Origin: Phlebopus portentosus
Taxonomy: Eukaryota > Basidiomycota > Agaricomycetes > Boletales > Boletinellaceae
NCBI GenBank assembly: GCA_037892935.1
Contig: JAYXKI010000001.1
Location: 2,356,001-2,420,000, forward strand
Direction of reading: 5' to 3'
DNA length: 64,000 nucleotides
Under the pieces are notes generated by a model. It was not told the DNA's origin. It worked only from the letters and a program-made list of their open reading frames with translations, and searched no databases. The position numbers and the translations under genes are program-made. Every line of letters starts with the position of its first letter. The stretch's first letter is position 1. Positions 1-10,318 of the stretch are shown piece by piece.

Positions 1-1119
1 CCCTCTTTCCTCTATCTTTCAATCCTTATAACAAGTGCCTTAACACACTAGTGATAGTGTCCTAGCATGACTCACTATATACTTTGTACTACTACGCCTC
101 TTGAAAATTCTAATCTGCTCTTACTCTACCTTGTCTCTAAAAGCATCCCTAACTAGGACTGTGACTAGGAATGATAGTAAGAGAACTGCATGGTATAGCT
201 AAACATGAGTAGATAGATCACCTCTGCACAACATACTGCTGCTTAGGCAAAAGGATTAAAACTGGTGTAACCCCAGACCTACACCTCTAACAGACCTATA
301 CCTCTAACAATAGTTTGACTTTTTGATTTCCCCATCTTACTGTTCTACTTACCACCATCACGACTTAGCATTTGATGGCTTGGACTTAAGCCTCGTCTTA
401 GCTGTCTTGATCTGAATGATGTACTTGAGATTATCTTATTTATACTTATTTGTTATTATATTGACCTGTCTCAACTCAACCTTTGAGCCATCTGCCTAAC
501 AAAATACCTAAGTCATCACAATGGTAAGTAGAAAAGTCAGATGGGGAAACAAGAAGTCAAACTATCTACTTATATACATAGCACTTGTAGAAAAGGTCTA
601 CTCTATTAGAAAGTCACATGATAAGGAATGGAGTGATTAGTGAGTATTGTGAAAAATGACAGAAAGTTCCAGTAGATGGATGAATAAGCACAAGTAAGAA
701 GATAAAAAGAAAAGAAAAGAGTATTAAAATAAAAGATGATATAAGAAAAATAAAAGGAAATTGTTCGAGTCCTTACACAAATCACATTCCTGATGCAACC
801 TCTGATGAAATTACTAATTTCATTTCTACTTTTGACCATTATTGCAGCCATGCTGAAACTGGTTTTTGCCTGCTGTGTGTGCTACTTTCCTCTATGGTGT
901 TTATGTAATCATGGTCCGGCTTTACACTGAACAAAAGTCAAACTGCCTTGTATGGAAGTGATCTGCAAAGTCAATCACTTGCTCAATCGACTTGTTTTAA
1001 ATATGCTTTATGCCCTCATTGTGAATTAACACATGAAATATATGTTCTATGCATCAATTTTGTTTATTTTATTATGCTACCTTACATTAAGAACTTGTAT
1101 TCAAGTTCTGGAGGGCGTA
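1..1119. other. AT-rich gene-free stretch, probably decayed retrotransposon interior
   Basis: No open frame here has coding character and no gene is supported. The last bases before the LTR at 1120 read, on the plus strand, as a short frame ending in Gly-Gly-Arg-Met-stop with a purine-rich GGAGGG tract, which is what the end of a Ty3/gypsy pol frame and its polypurine tract usually look like. I infer that at least the right part of this stretch is the eroded interior of an LTR element. The left part also holds a long inverted repeat (310-566, listed separately). Confidence 0.45.
310..566. repeat. Imperfect inverted repeat, about 60-bp arms
   Basis: The arm at 310-369 is matched in inverted orientation by 507-566, with roughly 85 percent identity by eye (shared cores include TAGTTTGACTT, CCCCATCT and TGGTAAGTAGAA and their complements). 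About 137 bp lie between the arms. It could be a MITE or foldback remnant nested in the retrotransposon debris; no clear target-site duplication is visible. Confidence 0.6.
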
Positions 1120-1380
1120 TGTGACGAAGTAACCATCACTTTGATTTCTAAGTATCTTACCCAATAGCTTATGTGAGCGTGACCCTATTCATTTAGTTAG
1201 CTTTTGTTTTCACGTTTCCCCCATGCGTAGTTTAGTTTATATAGCTGGTAGATAGCGAATGTAGGAGGGATTCTTCCCTCTCGGCTATCTCACTAATACT
1301 ACAGTTATTCCAGTCAGTAGCGGTGTGATCTGAGTGCCAGAGGAATCTTTCGTGTGACCGAACTTTACATTCGTGTCACA
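1120..1380 (+). mobile_element. LTR of a Ty3/gypsy-type retrotransposon (261 bp)
   Basis: The segment begins TGTGAC and ends GTCACA, the TG...CA inverted termini of an LTR, and contains a TATA-like TTTATATAG in its middle. The purine tract GGAGGG lies just upstream, as expected of the polypurine tract beside a 3' LTR. No 5' LTR, intact gag/pol or 5-bp target duplication is seen, so this is a 3' LTR of a degraded element. It ends 168 bp before the start codon of the PP2A scaffold gene. Confidence 0.65.
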
Positions 1381-1548
1381 ATGAAACCCGTTCAACGCGT
1401 GCCCTTCGATCCAAAACCCATAAGTACTGGTCATTTGCCCTCTTCATCATCTTGTTCACGAACTTATAGCACATCATATCATCCAGTATGTCGCGTCTCA
1501 TGATAGATATATCTAACTTATTCACCCTTCCTCTGGTTTGGCTAGATC

Positions 1549-3788
1549 ATGGAGACTGGTAGTCCTCTCGACGACGTATGCCTCTGTGACTTGATTTCAA
1601 TCACTGGATCTTGACATGCCTCATATATGCTAGGTCGCTCCAATTGCCATCCTCATGGATGAACTACGATCCGAAGACGTCCAGCTTCGCCTTAACGCTA
1701 TCCATCGCATCTCCACGATTGCTCTTGTCCTTGGTCCCGATAGGACGCGTGAAGAACTCATACCTTTCTTACAAGATTCTGTCGACGACGAGGATGAGGT
1801 CCTTCTTGCTCTTGCAGAGGAGCTTGGGAAAGGCTTCGATGAGTATGTCGGCGGACGAAAATACGCGCATGTACTCCTCGGACCTTTAGAAATGCTCGCA
1901 ACAGTCGAAGAAACCCTTGTGCGCGACAAGGTCCGTGGCTTCGCCTTGGATTCCTGGATTCTGCTAATATGGGAATCGTGATTTTCAAATGCTTTGTTAG
2001 GCGACCGAGTCCATCACAAAAGTATCAGAGACTCTTTCTCAGCAACAGATAGAAGCATTCTACATACCTCTTTTGACTCGTTTATCTCGGGGCGAATGGT
2101 TTACTTCACGGACATCCTCCGCGGCTTTGTTTTCCCCAGTCTATGCTAAAGTATCGGCCCAGACAAAGGAAGACATGCGCAACGGATACGCCGCTTTAGC
2201 GTCTGATGACACTCCGATGGTCAGACGAGCTGCCGCGAAATGGCTCGGGGTAAAGTCTCTTCGTTGTCGTTGAGTGACGTGACAAACTGATACGTTTTCC
2301 AGGCCTTTGCAAGGACACTTTCGAAGGAACACATCGTCTCTGATTGCCTCCCGGTATACAGGAAGCTTGCATCGGATGATCAAGATTCTGTTCGGCTACT
2401 TACGGTGGAGGATCTTATCGCCATCGCGAAACAGCTCGAAAATTTGGAAGTGAAAGAGCAATTGCTACCTCAAATCAGACAGAGTGTGACTGACAAGAGT
2501 TGGAGAGTACGGTACATGGTCGCAAACCATTTCGTTGAGGTTGGTTACACAGACAAAGAATTAAACCAAACTACAGCTTACCTAGAGATGGGTTCATACA
2601 TTTCCAGCTTGCAGAGGCTGTGGGACAAGAGATTGTGAAGGAAGAACTTGTTGGTGCTTATGTGCAACTGCTTAAAGACAATGAAGCCGAGGTTAGGACT
2701 GCGGCTGCAAGTCAACTTCCTGGTGAGGTTTCAACTAAATAATGGAATAGATCGAGGTATTAATACCCATCTTGGCAGGCTTCTCGAAGCTCGTGGACAA
2801 GGACGCTATCCTTATCCGGATCTTACCGTGTGTTCGAGATTTGTCGGCAGACCAGTCACAACATGTCAGAGCATCGCTCGCCAATCAGATCAGTGGCTTG
2901 GCACCTTTGCTAGGCAAAGATTCGACAATCGAGCATCTGGTACCTCTTTTCCTCCACCTCCTCAAAGATGAATTCCCGGAAGTTCGTCTAAATATCATCA
3001 GCAAACTGGAGACAGTGAATTCCGGTTCGTCGCTGTGTTTCTCATTCATCTTTGTTATCTGAATGGTTATGCGTTCAGTGATCGGAATCGAGCTTCTTTC
3101 CCAATCTCTACTACCAGCCATTGTAGAGCTAGCTGAGGATAAGTCGTGGCGAGTGAGGCAAGCGATCATCGAATACATACCCCTCCTTGCCACTCAGCTG
3201 GGTAGACCGTTCTTTGATGAGCAGTTGAGCAATCTGTGTCTGTCATGGCTTGGAGATAACGTTTTCAGCATCCGTGAGGCCGCAACCTTGAATCTGAAAA
3301 AGCTTACCGAAGTATTTGGAGTGGAATGGTCTAAGACTACAATTATACCGAAGGTGCTTGCCATGGGGGGACATCCTAACTACCTTTTCAGGATGACGAC
3401 TGTTATGGCTATCATGGTAAACTTGTATTCTCCAAGGCAAGGGGCGATGCTGACCGAGCTACAGACAATGACACCGTCCCTCAATATAGACGTCATCAAG
3501 GATCCAATCTTACCATCTCTCCTTGCTCTTGTATCGGACCCAATTCCGAATATTCGCTTCAATATAGCCAAGTCTATGGAGGTGATAGCAACCACTTATG
3601 GCTCGACACCCGAAGGCAAAGAGTTGGCGAAAGAGAAGATCATCCCTGCCTTAAAGGTCTTGCTACATGATCAGGACGCAGATGTACGATTCTTCGCAAA
3701 TCGAGCTCTAGAGCGCACGTTGGCGGCAGCGGGTACGCTTTTACCCCTCTTTGAGTATACCATGTACTGACGCGTCGCGTTAGGGTAA
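1549..3788 (+). CDS. TPD3: PP2A 65-kDa regulatory (scaffold) subunit A
   Basis: Scaffold of protein phosphatase 2A: HEAT repeats hold the catalytic C subunit and a variable B subunit. My model is exons 1549-1575, 1634-1930, 2001-2249, 2303-2539, 2608-2722, 2779-3024, 3079-3416, 3465-3732 and 3784-3788, giving 593 residues, the usual family length. The start METGSPLDD joins [15 protein letters not shown], the normal N-terminus of the family. HEAT-type helices continue throughout, e.g. [19 protein letters not shown] and [11 protein letters not shown], up to the final [10 protein letters not shown]. The 48-nt segment 3417-3464 stays open in frame but must be an intron, because removing it restores an ungapped match to the family. 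The last exon adds only the end of a Gly codon and the stop. An LTR sits just upstream. The identification is secure; the 5-nt last exon is the least certain junction. Confidence 0.95.
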
Positions 3789-4455
3789 AAAATGACGAGA
3801 GGCTTTTCTCTACCCTCAGAGCGTTGTCGATAGTACCTAAACGTCGTATAATTGGAACTCTTTCTCGTTATATCAGTATAGAAAAGAACAAAGCTGCGTC
3901 TGTATCTCGTCTGTTCACGAACAACCAGATGAATTTTGCACATAAATCGACACTGATACCGGGAATATCGATATTTTGGTATCGAATTTCGGGGCCGTAA
4001 TCTCCGCACAACATTCATGGGAAAACTCTGGTGGCGGTGGCACATAAGTGAAAGATTCGATGTTTGCTTTTCTTGGCTTTCCTTTTATCAAGTGACCATC
4101 GCAAATGGCGGTACCAGTTTAATTACAGGACAAATAAATCTAAGTATAGCAAGGATGCCGTTCGGCCTATACCAGAATCGTGCCTCTATCCGAGCCTAGA
4201 GAAAGACAGAATCTCACAACAACGCATCCACGATTATCAAGTAAGTCTCTGCTTCCCGCTGGAGATCCAATTTCTCATTTTTCTCTCAGGTCCGGAAGAT
4301 AATTAGGGGCTAATCCGGAGGGCAGAATGTCTGGTTTACACGTACTAGTTAAGATATTTAAGCCTTCGGCATACTGAGGGTTCAGTTTCCTAGCGGGAAC
4401 CCACTTGGAATATCAAGGTACAAGCCAGTAACAGGGCTCTCCCGTGCCGACAGAA
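3789..4455. other. Intergenic, nothing recognised
   Basis: 3' flank of the PP2A scaffold gene and 5' flank of the PriA/CPL1-like gene. Short frames on both strands have no coding character, and no repeat, RNA gene or clear promoter motif was seen. Confidence 0.5.
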
Positions 4456-7092
4456 ATGTCATTCAGGGCCTCGATGTACTTCTTACCCATCTTCATATGG
4501 TTCTCTATATGTGCGAATGCCCTGATCCTCCCCATTCGACAACATGGCACTCGGGAAATATGGTAAGTAAGGTCAGTGCTTTAGAGATGTATTGCTAATC
4601 AATTTACTCTATGAAGCTCTGGGTGCTGCTCCCCAGGTAGATACTTTGAAAGCATTCCACCTTTAAGTGCTAACGTATCGCTGATTCAGATCAACTTCTT
4701 TCAATGGCTCCAGCCCCGTATGTTGCTTACTCATCCATCTTGCTTTTTTCTGATATAACGTCTAGTAATGGGCTCGCTTGTCCAAATCAATGGATTTGGT
4801 CCTCGGACACTAATAGATGCTGCTTCCCGCAAGAGCGCGCAACGCCAGAAGGCAGCACTCACACCTGCCCAGAAGGATATTCTTGGGACAGTCGTTCAGG
4901 AGCGTGCGCAGCGCTCGACTTGAAGTACATTAAACGTGGTGGCTATGATCATTCAGGCTCTTCCGGAGACTCTGGATTGGGCGGCGAATCCAAGGGTGGT
5001 TATGGATCGAGCGGCAATCAACATCCTCAAGGAGGGACGACCGGGGGAGGTAATGACTATGAAGGTAACGAAGGCTCCAATGGCGGTGAACACACGGGCA
5101 ACCAAGAAACCTCGGGAAGCCAGGAACGTAAGGGTGGAAACGAGTCGAAGGGCGGTCATGGCTACAGCACCGATCATGGGTCCAAGGGTGGCTACGAATC
5201 TAAGAGCAGTCACAAATCGACGAAAACGAACGTCGAGAAAATGAAATCCACTTCCTATGTCGAGACCAAGACATCCCATACACAGGCTACGAGCAACAAG
5301 TCGACGATTCAGCACACCTATACAAAACCAAGTAAGACCGAATATTCACACTCGACTCAGGAGAAGTCTGTTGAAACGAAACCTGCTCCCAAACCGACAA
5401 CCGTCCACAAAGAGACTACGAAAACTTCATACACCACTAAACCAAGCAAGTCTATTGAAACAAAATCGGCACCCAAGCCGACAACCATCCACAAGGAGAC
5501 TACCACAACTTCATATGCCAAACCAAGCAAGACCAAATACTCTCACCCAACTCAGGAGAAGCCCGTCGAAACTCAGCCGGCCCCGAAGCCATCTACGGTA
5601 TATACGGAGACGAAGACTTTTTATACTTCTCATGAAATAACAGAACATAAGTCGTCTAGTGTAGCGACTTCGACTTATACAAGCAAGACGACCAAGACAG
5701 TAGTCGCATCCTCAGCTTACAAGGCGTCTACTCATTCGACATCCAGTAAAACTGTGACTACGTATGTTCATAAAACAACGACCTTATCAAGCTCTTATTC
5801 CCACAAAACCCCTGTTCACACGAAGATGACGGAATACGTGACGCCAACGACGATGCACAAAACCGCGACAATGTACAAACCTAGCTCAACTGCCACTTCT
5901 CCCTGTTCCAGCACGACGACGACTTCGGTCATCTCTAAATCGATGTTCCATACCTACGAAAAGCCGAGCACAACGGAGACGAGCACGATCAAGTCAATCG
6001 TCTATACGATATCGAGCAAGCCGTCCATTGCGCACGAAACGCCCATTCACTCAAGTACAACCAAGGCATACACTCCTTACTCAACGTCAACCCATCAAAG
6101 TCATCAAACAAAGCCCACAACTTTGTCGCCACATAGCGAAACAAAGCCAAAGTATCCACAAACATCAGAACAGAGCAGTGGCTTCTACTCATCAGTCTCA
6201 CTAGCTACGTCCGACAATGGTGAGGGATCATACACTTGCACTAGTACTTCGGCTGCGCGGGTCACAAGCACATTAGTCGTAACGTCCACTTACTACACGA
6301 GCATCGCAATCCCAGCGACTTCGGCAGCTCCCAAGCCATGCAGTGAGAATGAGTTCTGGTACGAGGAGAAGAAGTGCTGTTTACCGCTTGGAGGGTCTAA
6401 TCTTCCAAAACCTTCGTGAGTCCGCGTTACGGCCTAGTACACCTATTGCTTAGATAAGTTAATGTCGTTTTATGCAGGGCAACAGTGATTTGTCCGTATA
6501 CATGGGAATATTCAACCACCTTATCTTGCTGCGTACCGAAGGTCCCTTTCGTTCCGTTGCCGGCCTGCCCCGCGAAACATACGTGGGATGGCAAGAGCTT
6601 TGTCTGTCAGCCACCAAGCTCACCGTATCCGAAGCCTTCTTCAATTTACGGGCGGAAGGCAAAGTCTTCCAGACGTTCGGAACAAACTCCACTGACTCCG
6701 TGCCCATCTGGACTCGAACAGTGCCCGATTTCTGGTCTTTCGAGCCCTGAGAATGATGACTATGAATGGTAAGACAGTCACCACACAACGCGCGCATGAT
6801 TTGCTTATCAGATTCGTGGAAGTGTCGAAACTACATCCGACCTGATTAACTGTGGAGGCTGCTCTGCGGCGGGTAAAGGCAAGGATTGCACTACGATTCC
6901 AAATGCGCTCAATGTCGCCTGCGAGCGAGGCACCTGTATCGGTGAGTTGCTACCGATCGAAAGTCCAAGTCAAATGGATACTGAAGATCTTTCACAGTCG
7001 CGAGCTGCACCAAAGGATATATTCCATCGACAGGCAATGGCACATGTATATTGGCAAACGGTGGCCGAATCTTTGCTGGAGATCTTCCTTGA
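4456..7092 (+). CDS. Secreted Ser/Thr-rich protein with C-terminal PriA/CPL1-type Cys domain
   Basis: My model is exons 4456-4562, 4617-4636, 4690-4717, 4766-6415, 6478-6768, 6823-6941 and 6998-7092 (769 residues). The first exon gives a hydrophobic signal peptide (MYFLPIFIWFSICANA). A Cys-rich block follows (CSGCCSPDQ, then ACPNQW and NRCCFPQ), then a Gly/Asn/Ser stretch, then a roughly 400-residue Ser/Thr/Lys/Pro stalk with internal repeats. The C-terminal third alternates small CxxxxW/CC blocks and ends with CVETTSDLINCGGC...CERGTCIVASCTKGY, the signature of the PriA/CPL1 domain. Family members are extracellular or wall-associated proteins of basidiomycetes; Lentinula PriA is linked to fruiting and Cryptococcus CPL1 is a secreted effector. 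The acceptor at 6822 was chosen because it restores the conserved ECVETT junction. The role here is unknown; a heavily O-glycosylated wall or surface protein is an inference. Confidence 0.85.
5325..5630 (+). repeat. Three imperfect coding repeats in the Ser/Thr stalk
   Basis: Within the PriA/CPL1-like gene, a unit starting KPSK and containing VETKPAPKPTTVHKETT occurs three times (about 5325-5438, 5439-5519 and 5520-5630). The middle copy lacks the segment YSHSTQEK. Unit length variation of this type is typical of fungal wall-protein stalks and may vary between strains. Confidence 0.75.
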
Positions 7093-8195
7093 ACACATTT
7101 TTTTTCTCGGTTGTTTTTCTGTGACACGGACACAATGTTTTCAATCATGTACATATTAGAGTTTGGGGACGGACAATGCGCATCCGTGATCGGCTATCTC
7201 GACAATCAGCGATATGCTATTTGACACGGACGGGATCGCCTTTTACAATATACACTTTTGACACGACACTCTCCCTCCTACCACCACCATACACTCGTGG
7301 GAAAAACCCACACCAACCCATTACTCGACGGTAACCTACCCTCCACTTAAATGTGGGATGGCCCGTGCCAATGTGCGCCTCGGCGGGCGAGTATAAACCC
7401 TTGCACCAGGCGGGCTGGTATAAAACCTGCATCTGACACCCTTGGGGGGGGGGGGGGTGGTTTCCGCAGTCGGTAGCCTGCGATATCAAAACTACACCCT
7501 ACACTCTTTTTCTACCATTACCTACACTCTGAGGCCTCCCTTGCACTCCCCACAACACACCCCGTCACCTTTTTGCCAAGTATTTAGGTGGTGGGCTCCC
7601 GATGCTATGAACATGCCCCAAACATGAGGTCCGAAAAGACCTTCATAAACTAACATATTCCCAGGGGTTTTTTTTAGGGGGCAACCCCAGAATTTCTAGG
7701 ACGAGTGAACCTACACGAGTCTAGCTCCAGAATGATCTGGACCTAGATCAAGGAGAATACAGTGTATGACTGCCAAGGTGGATGATAGCACAGGTGACTG
7801 GAGGTCATTAGTGGAGGTGGTTTGAAGTTGGTAGTTGGTAGTTTCCGGGAAAGGATCCAGTACAGGCAGGATTAGTGTAGCTAGCAAATCCTGTAACTTA
7901 AGAGGTTACTTTTCCTCACGACCCAGACTTCCCCAATAGCCAAACACACTTTATGACACGACACGAGGATACCAAATAAACACAAATAACGCGCCTTCCG
8001 TGTTTGTCTCGCTCATTCAAACTCCGCCATCTGACATATATAGTTCACGGTTTTCTGCCACATTCCCTTCTCCAGCCCAGTCACAACGTTCGCCGATAAT
8101 ATTCACGCAGGTCGTGCCTCTACACTATATTCCTCTTGCAATAATCTCTCTGCTAGTCTACAGTACACTCAGCGCTTGGATCTCGCCTTTGCAAG
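7093..8195. other. Gene-free 1.1-kb stretch with G14 tract and duplicated TATA-like unit
   Basis: No gene is supported. Visible structure: a G14 homopolymer at 7444-7457; two near-copies of a GGCGGGC...GTATAAA unit (7382-7405 and 7409-7431), each ending TGCA; and a T8 tract near 7670. The right end (about 7980-8195) is the promoter of the small secreted-protein gene. The composition looks like transposon debris, but no terminal repeats could be found. Confidence 0.4.
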
Positions 8196-9119
8196 ATGCA
8201 TTGCCCAATGCGCTCCTTAATTCTCGCTATTCCCTTCGTCCTGATTGCCACGCTTCTCTCGGCACCTACTGCTAAAGCTTCTGCTCTGGCGCTTCCGGTT
8301 CCATATCCTATGCCCTTCAGGAACGCGGACTATAATAACCATCTGGCTTCACTTCCGCATGCCACTCGTCATGATGTTGATAAGAGTCGAACTACTGCTG
8401 TATCCTCCAAGCCCTATCACAACGGACCTGTGAACGCAAGCTCTGTGCGACATGGATACTCGGCTCGGACTTATCACCAGTCAATCGGCATTTCTCGACG
8501 TGATTTTAACTCGCTACTTGAGGGTCTCGGAGGACACCGTGATGACGCTGTGGCCGACTCCCAAGAGCTTCGTGAGAGCATGGTCTTGAATATCTATTGG
8601 ACCTGTTACTGATAGTTGAATAGAAAATATGGCATCGCAGTCAGCCTCGCGAGACGAAAACGACTCCACCTTCCAGCAGGGTGCAGCGTCGAGATTCTCA
8701 TCCTTCAGCTCAAGCACACAGGGATTCTCGGATCTCTTTGGCCAGCTAGCTGCCGACAAGGGCTTAGCCAACTATGACAAGGATAACAGCCTTGAGGTTA
8801 TGCTTAAAGACGTGGTAAATGCAAACAAGGATGCACTTTCGGCCGTAACTGCTTTGGTGTACAATATCCCTGATCTTGGTCCTGTCCTTGGTCCCAGTAA
8901 GTGGCAGTAACACGTTTTTATTCGACTGGCTATTCACAATCACAACAAATCCTAGTCGTCTATGAAATCAAGTGTATCGTTGACGACCTGCTCGACCTCA
9001 CGGAGAATCTAACGGATGGGATCTTAAATGACATGAAACCTATGCTCCAGGGGTTGTTGGGACAAGCGGCTGGTATGACTTGCGCCTCACAGTTTAAGGT
9101 TCTCGGGTTTTGCTTGTAG
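8196..9119 (+). CDS. Small secreted protein of unknown function
   Basis: My model is exons 8196-8571, 8624-8896 and 8956-9119 (270 residues). The N-terminus MHCPMRSLILAIPFVLI...TAKASA is a clear signal peptide. Donors are GTGAGA and GTAAGT and both junctions keep frame. The mature protein is hydrophilic and Ser-rich in the middle (SSFSSSTQGFSDLFGQL), then helical with LGPVLGPIVYEIKCIVDDLLDLTENLTDGI and the last Cys residues near the end (MTCASQF, GFCL). I do not recognise a named domain; similar LGPxLGPIVYxIKC segments occur in lineage-specific secreted proteins of Agaricomycetes, which is recollection and not a search result. It is an isolated gene with gene-poor DNA upstream. Confidence 0.75.
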
Positions 9120-9456
9120 TAGACGGAGTATGCCCCACAGATGTATTACTAGCCACAAGAACAATGTATCCGTATTGCAAGAGTATCTGGTAAAAAATTT
9201 CGGTATTGATAAAGGGTTTGGTAGAGGTGCAATCTCGACATTCTGAAACGTAGTGGTAAATAACTTTAAAATAATCTAGAGGGATTAAGAAGCAGCAGGC
9301 AAAGGAAGCCAGTCCGATGGGAAGTCCCTGAGGGAGGGACGGATGCCACGGTTTCCTCCTGCCTTTACTCTTCTGGCTTCTAAATGTCGCGTATCTAGCG
9401 GAATTTGCGCATATTTCCTACTCTTCGCCTGAAAAGAGGAGATCAGAATGAGTCAA
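9120..9456. other. Convergent 3' flank, nothing recognised
   Basis: Lies between the stop of the small secreted-protein gene (plus strand) and the stop of the mS35 gene (minus strand). No open frame, repeat or RNA gene is apparent; it presumably holds the two 3' UTRs. Confidence 0.5.
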
Positions 9457-10176
9457 CTAGGTAACACATAGCCTGCGACGTACATTTGCTTTTTCAATTA
9501 GCTTGTCTAAAGCGTCACTGATCCATTTCAGGTTCATCCCAGGCTGCGGAAAGTCTTCGCACGAGATCTTCACGTAGCCATCCGACTCGTGACCCTCGTT
9601 AGGACCAATTCCTGCATCTGGTGGTGCGGAAGGAGACCAGCGAGGACCAGCTAGGAGCTTGAAAACATGGCGCGCCTTTTCGTCTTTGAGAGGCAGACGC
9701 GAAACGGCTACGACTACCGATCGCTTTGCGGTAGCAGGATGTTCTTCGCCACCGTAATCAATGGAACGGACCACAAGCGGACGATCTGACTGTGGGGGAG
9801 CAAAACGTTCTCGAAACTCTGAATCACAGGGAGGTATAAGTCGAAGTTGTAAGGACTGAGGAAAGGGGTGAAAATGACTGGACTTACGAACGAGATTTGG
9901 CATGTCATGCTCGATGAGACGCATGTAATTGAGCATATGACGCTGCTGGCGGAGGAGCAGGTGCCCTAACGAGCTGCTTCCGTAGTCATGCTTCTCCTCA
10001 TATGGGATGTCCTCCTCAATGTCCTCGTCCTCGTCCAAGAAAACACCCGTTTGGGCAAGAATTGGGGGCGGCGGTCTTCCAACGACTCTTCGAGGTCGAG
10101 GATAGGGGGCAGATACGGAAGCATGGAAAGCCCTTGTAGATAGACGCGACCTGGCGATGTTTGCCAGTGCCTGCAT
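9457..10176 (-). CDS. RSM24: Mitochondrial small-subunit ribosomal protein mS35
   Basis: Component of the mitochondrial ribosome small subunit. The exons on the minus strand are 10176-9888 and 9818-9457, giving 216 residues. The N-terminus (MQALANIARSRLSTRAFHASV) is Arg/Ser/Ala-rich, as in mitochondrial targeting peptides. The intron 9819-9887 is 69 nt and stays open in frame, but its GTAAGT donor and CAG acceptor, and the family match when it is removed (MPNLVQFRERFAPPQSDRPLVVRSIDYGG), show that it is spliced. The rest fits the S35/MRP-S28 domain: LPLKDEKARHVFKLLAGPRW, then YVKISCEDFPQPGMNLKWISDALDKLIEKA. It is head-to-head with the MFS gene, 142 bp apart. The symbol is that of the yeast member of the family. 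Confidence 0.85.
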   Translation of the reverse strand: MQALANIARSRLSTRAFHASVSAPYPRPRRVVGRPPPPILAQTGVFLDEDEDIEEDIPYEEKHDYGSSSLGHLLLRQQRHMLNYMRLIEHDMPNLVRKSSHFHPFPQSLQLRLIPPCDSEFRERFAPPQSDRPLVVRSIDYGGEEHPATAKRSVVVAVSRLPLKDEKARHVFKLLAGPRWSPSAPPDAGIGPNEGHESDGYVKISCEDFPQPGMNLKWISDALDKLIEKANVRRRLCVT

Positions 10177-10318
10177 GTCTGCTTCTGGTGCTGCCAGCAG
10201 AAGAGGAGAGGTGGACAGCTTGAGCGGGCTTTTTTTTTTTTTCGCACGGTTAACGCATTTAGTAGCCGCCAGTCCCGTTATTTCAATCGCTATTCCCCAT
10301 CGCTCTTCCCCACCTTAC
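10177..10318. promoter_or_regulatory. Shared divergent promoter, mS35 / MFS transporter
   Basis: The two start codons face away from each other across only 142 bp, so the promoters must overlap. A T13 tract (10230-10242) lies in the middle; such poly(dA:dT) tracts commonly exclude nucleosomes. No TATA box is obvious. Confidence 0.5.

Noticed and set aside
3417..3464. In-frame 16-codon insertion in the PP2A scaffold protein
   Set aside because: The segment has GTAAAC...ACAG borders and its removal restores an ungapped family alignment, so it is an intron.
3671..4045. 124-codon minus-strand frame over the 3' end of the PP2A gene
   Set aside because: Antisense shadow of the last exons plus 3' flank; no homology features.
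6485..6772. Independent short secreted Cys-rich gene
   Set aside because: It is the fifth exon of the PriA/CPL1-like gene; donor at 6416 and acceptor at 6477 join it in frame.
9819..9887. In-frame 23-residue insertion in mS35
   Set aside because: It begins GTAAGT and ends TTCAG on the coding strand and interrupts a conserved segment; it is an intron.
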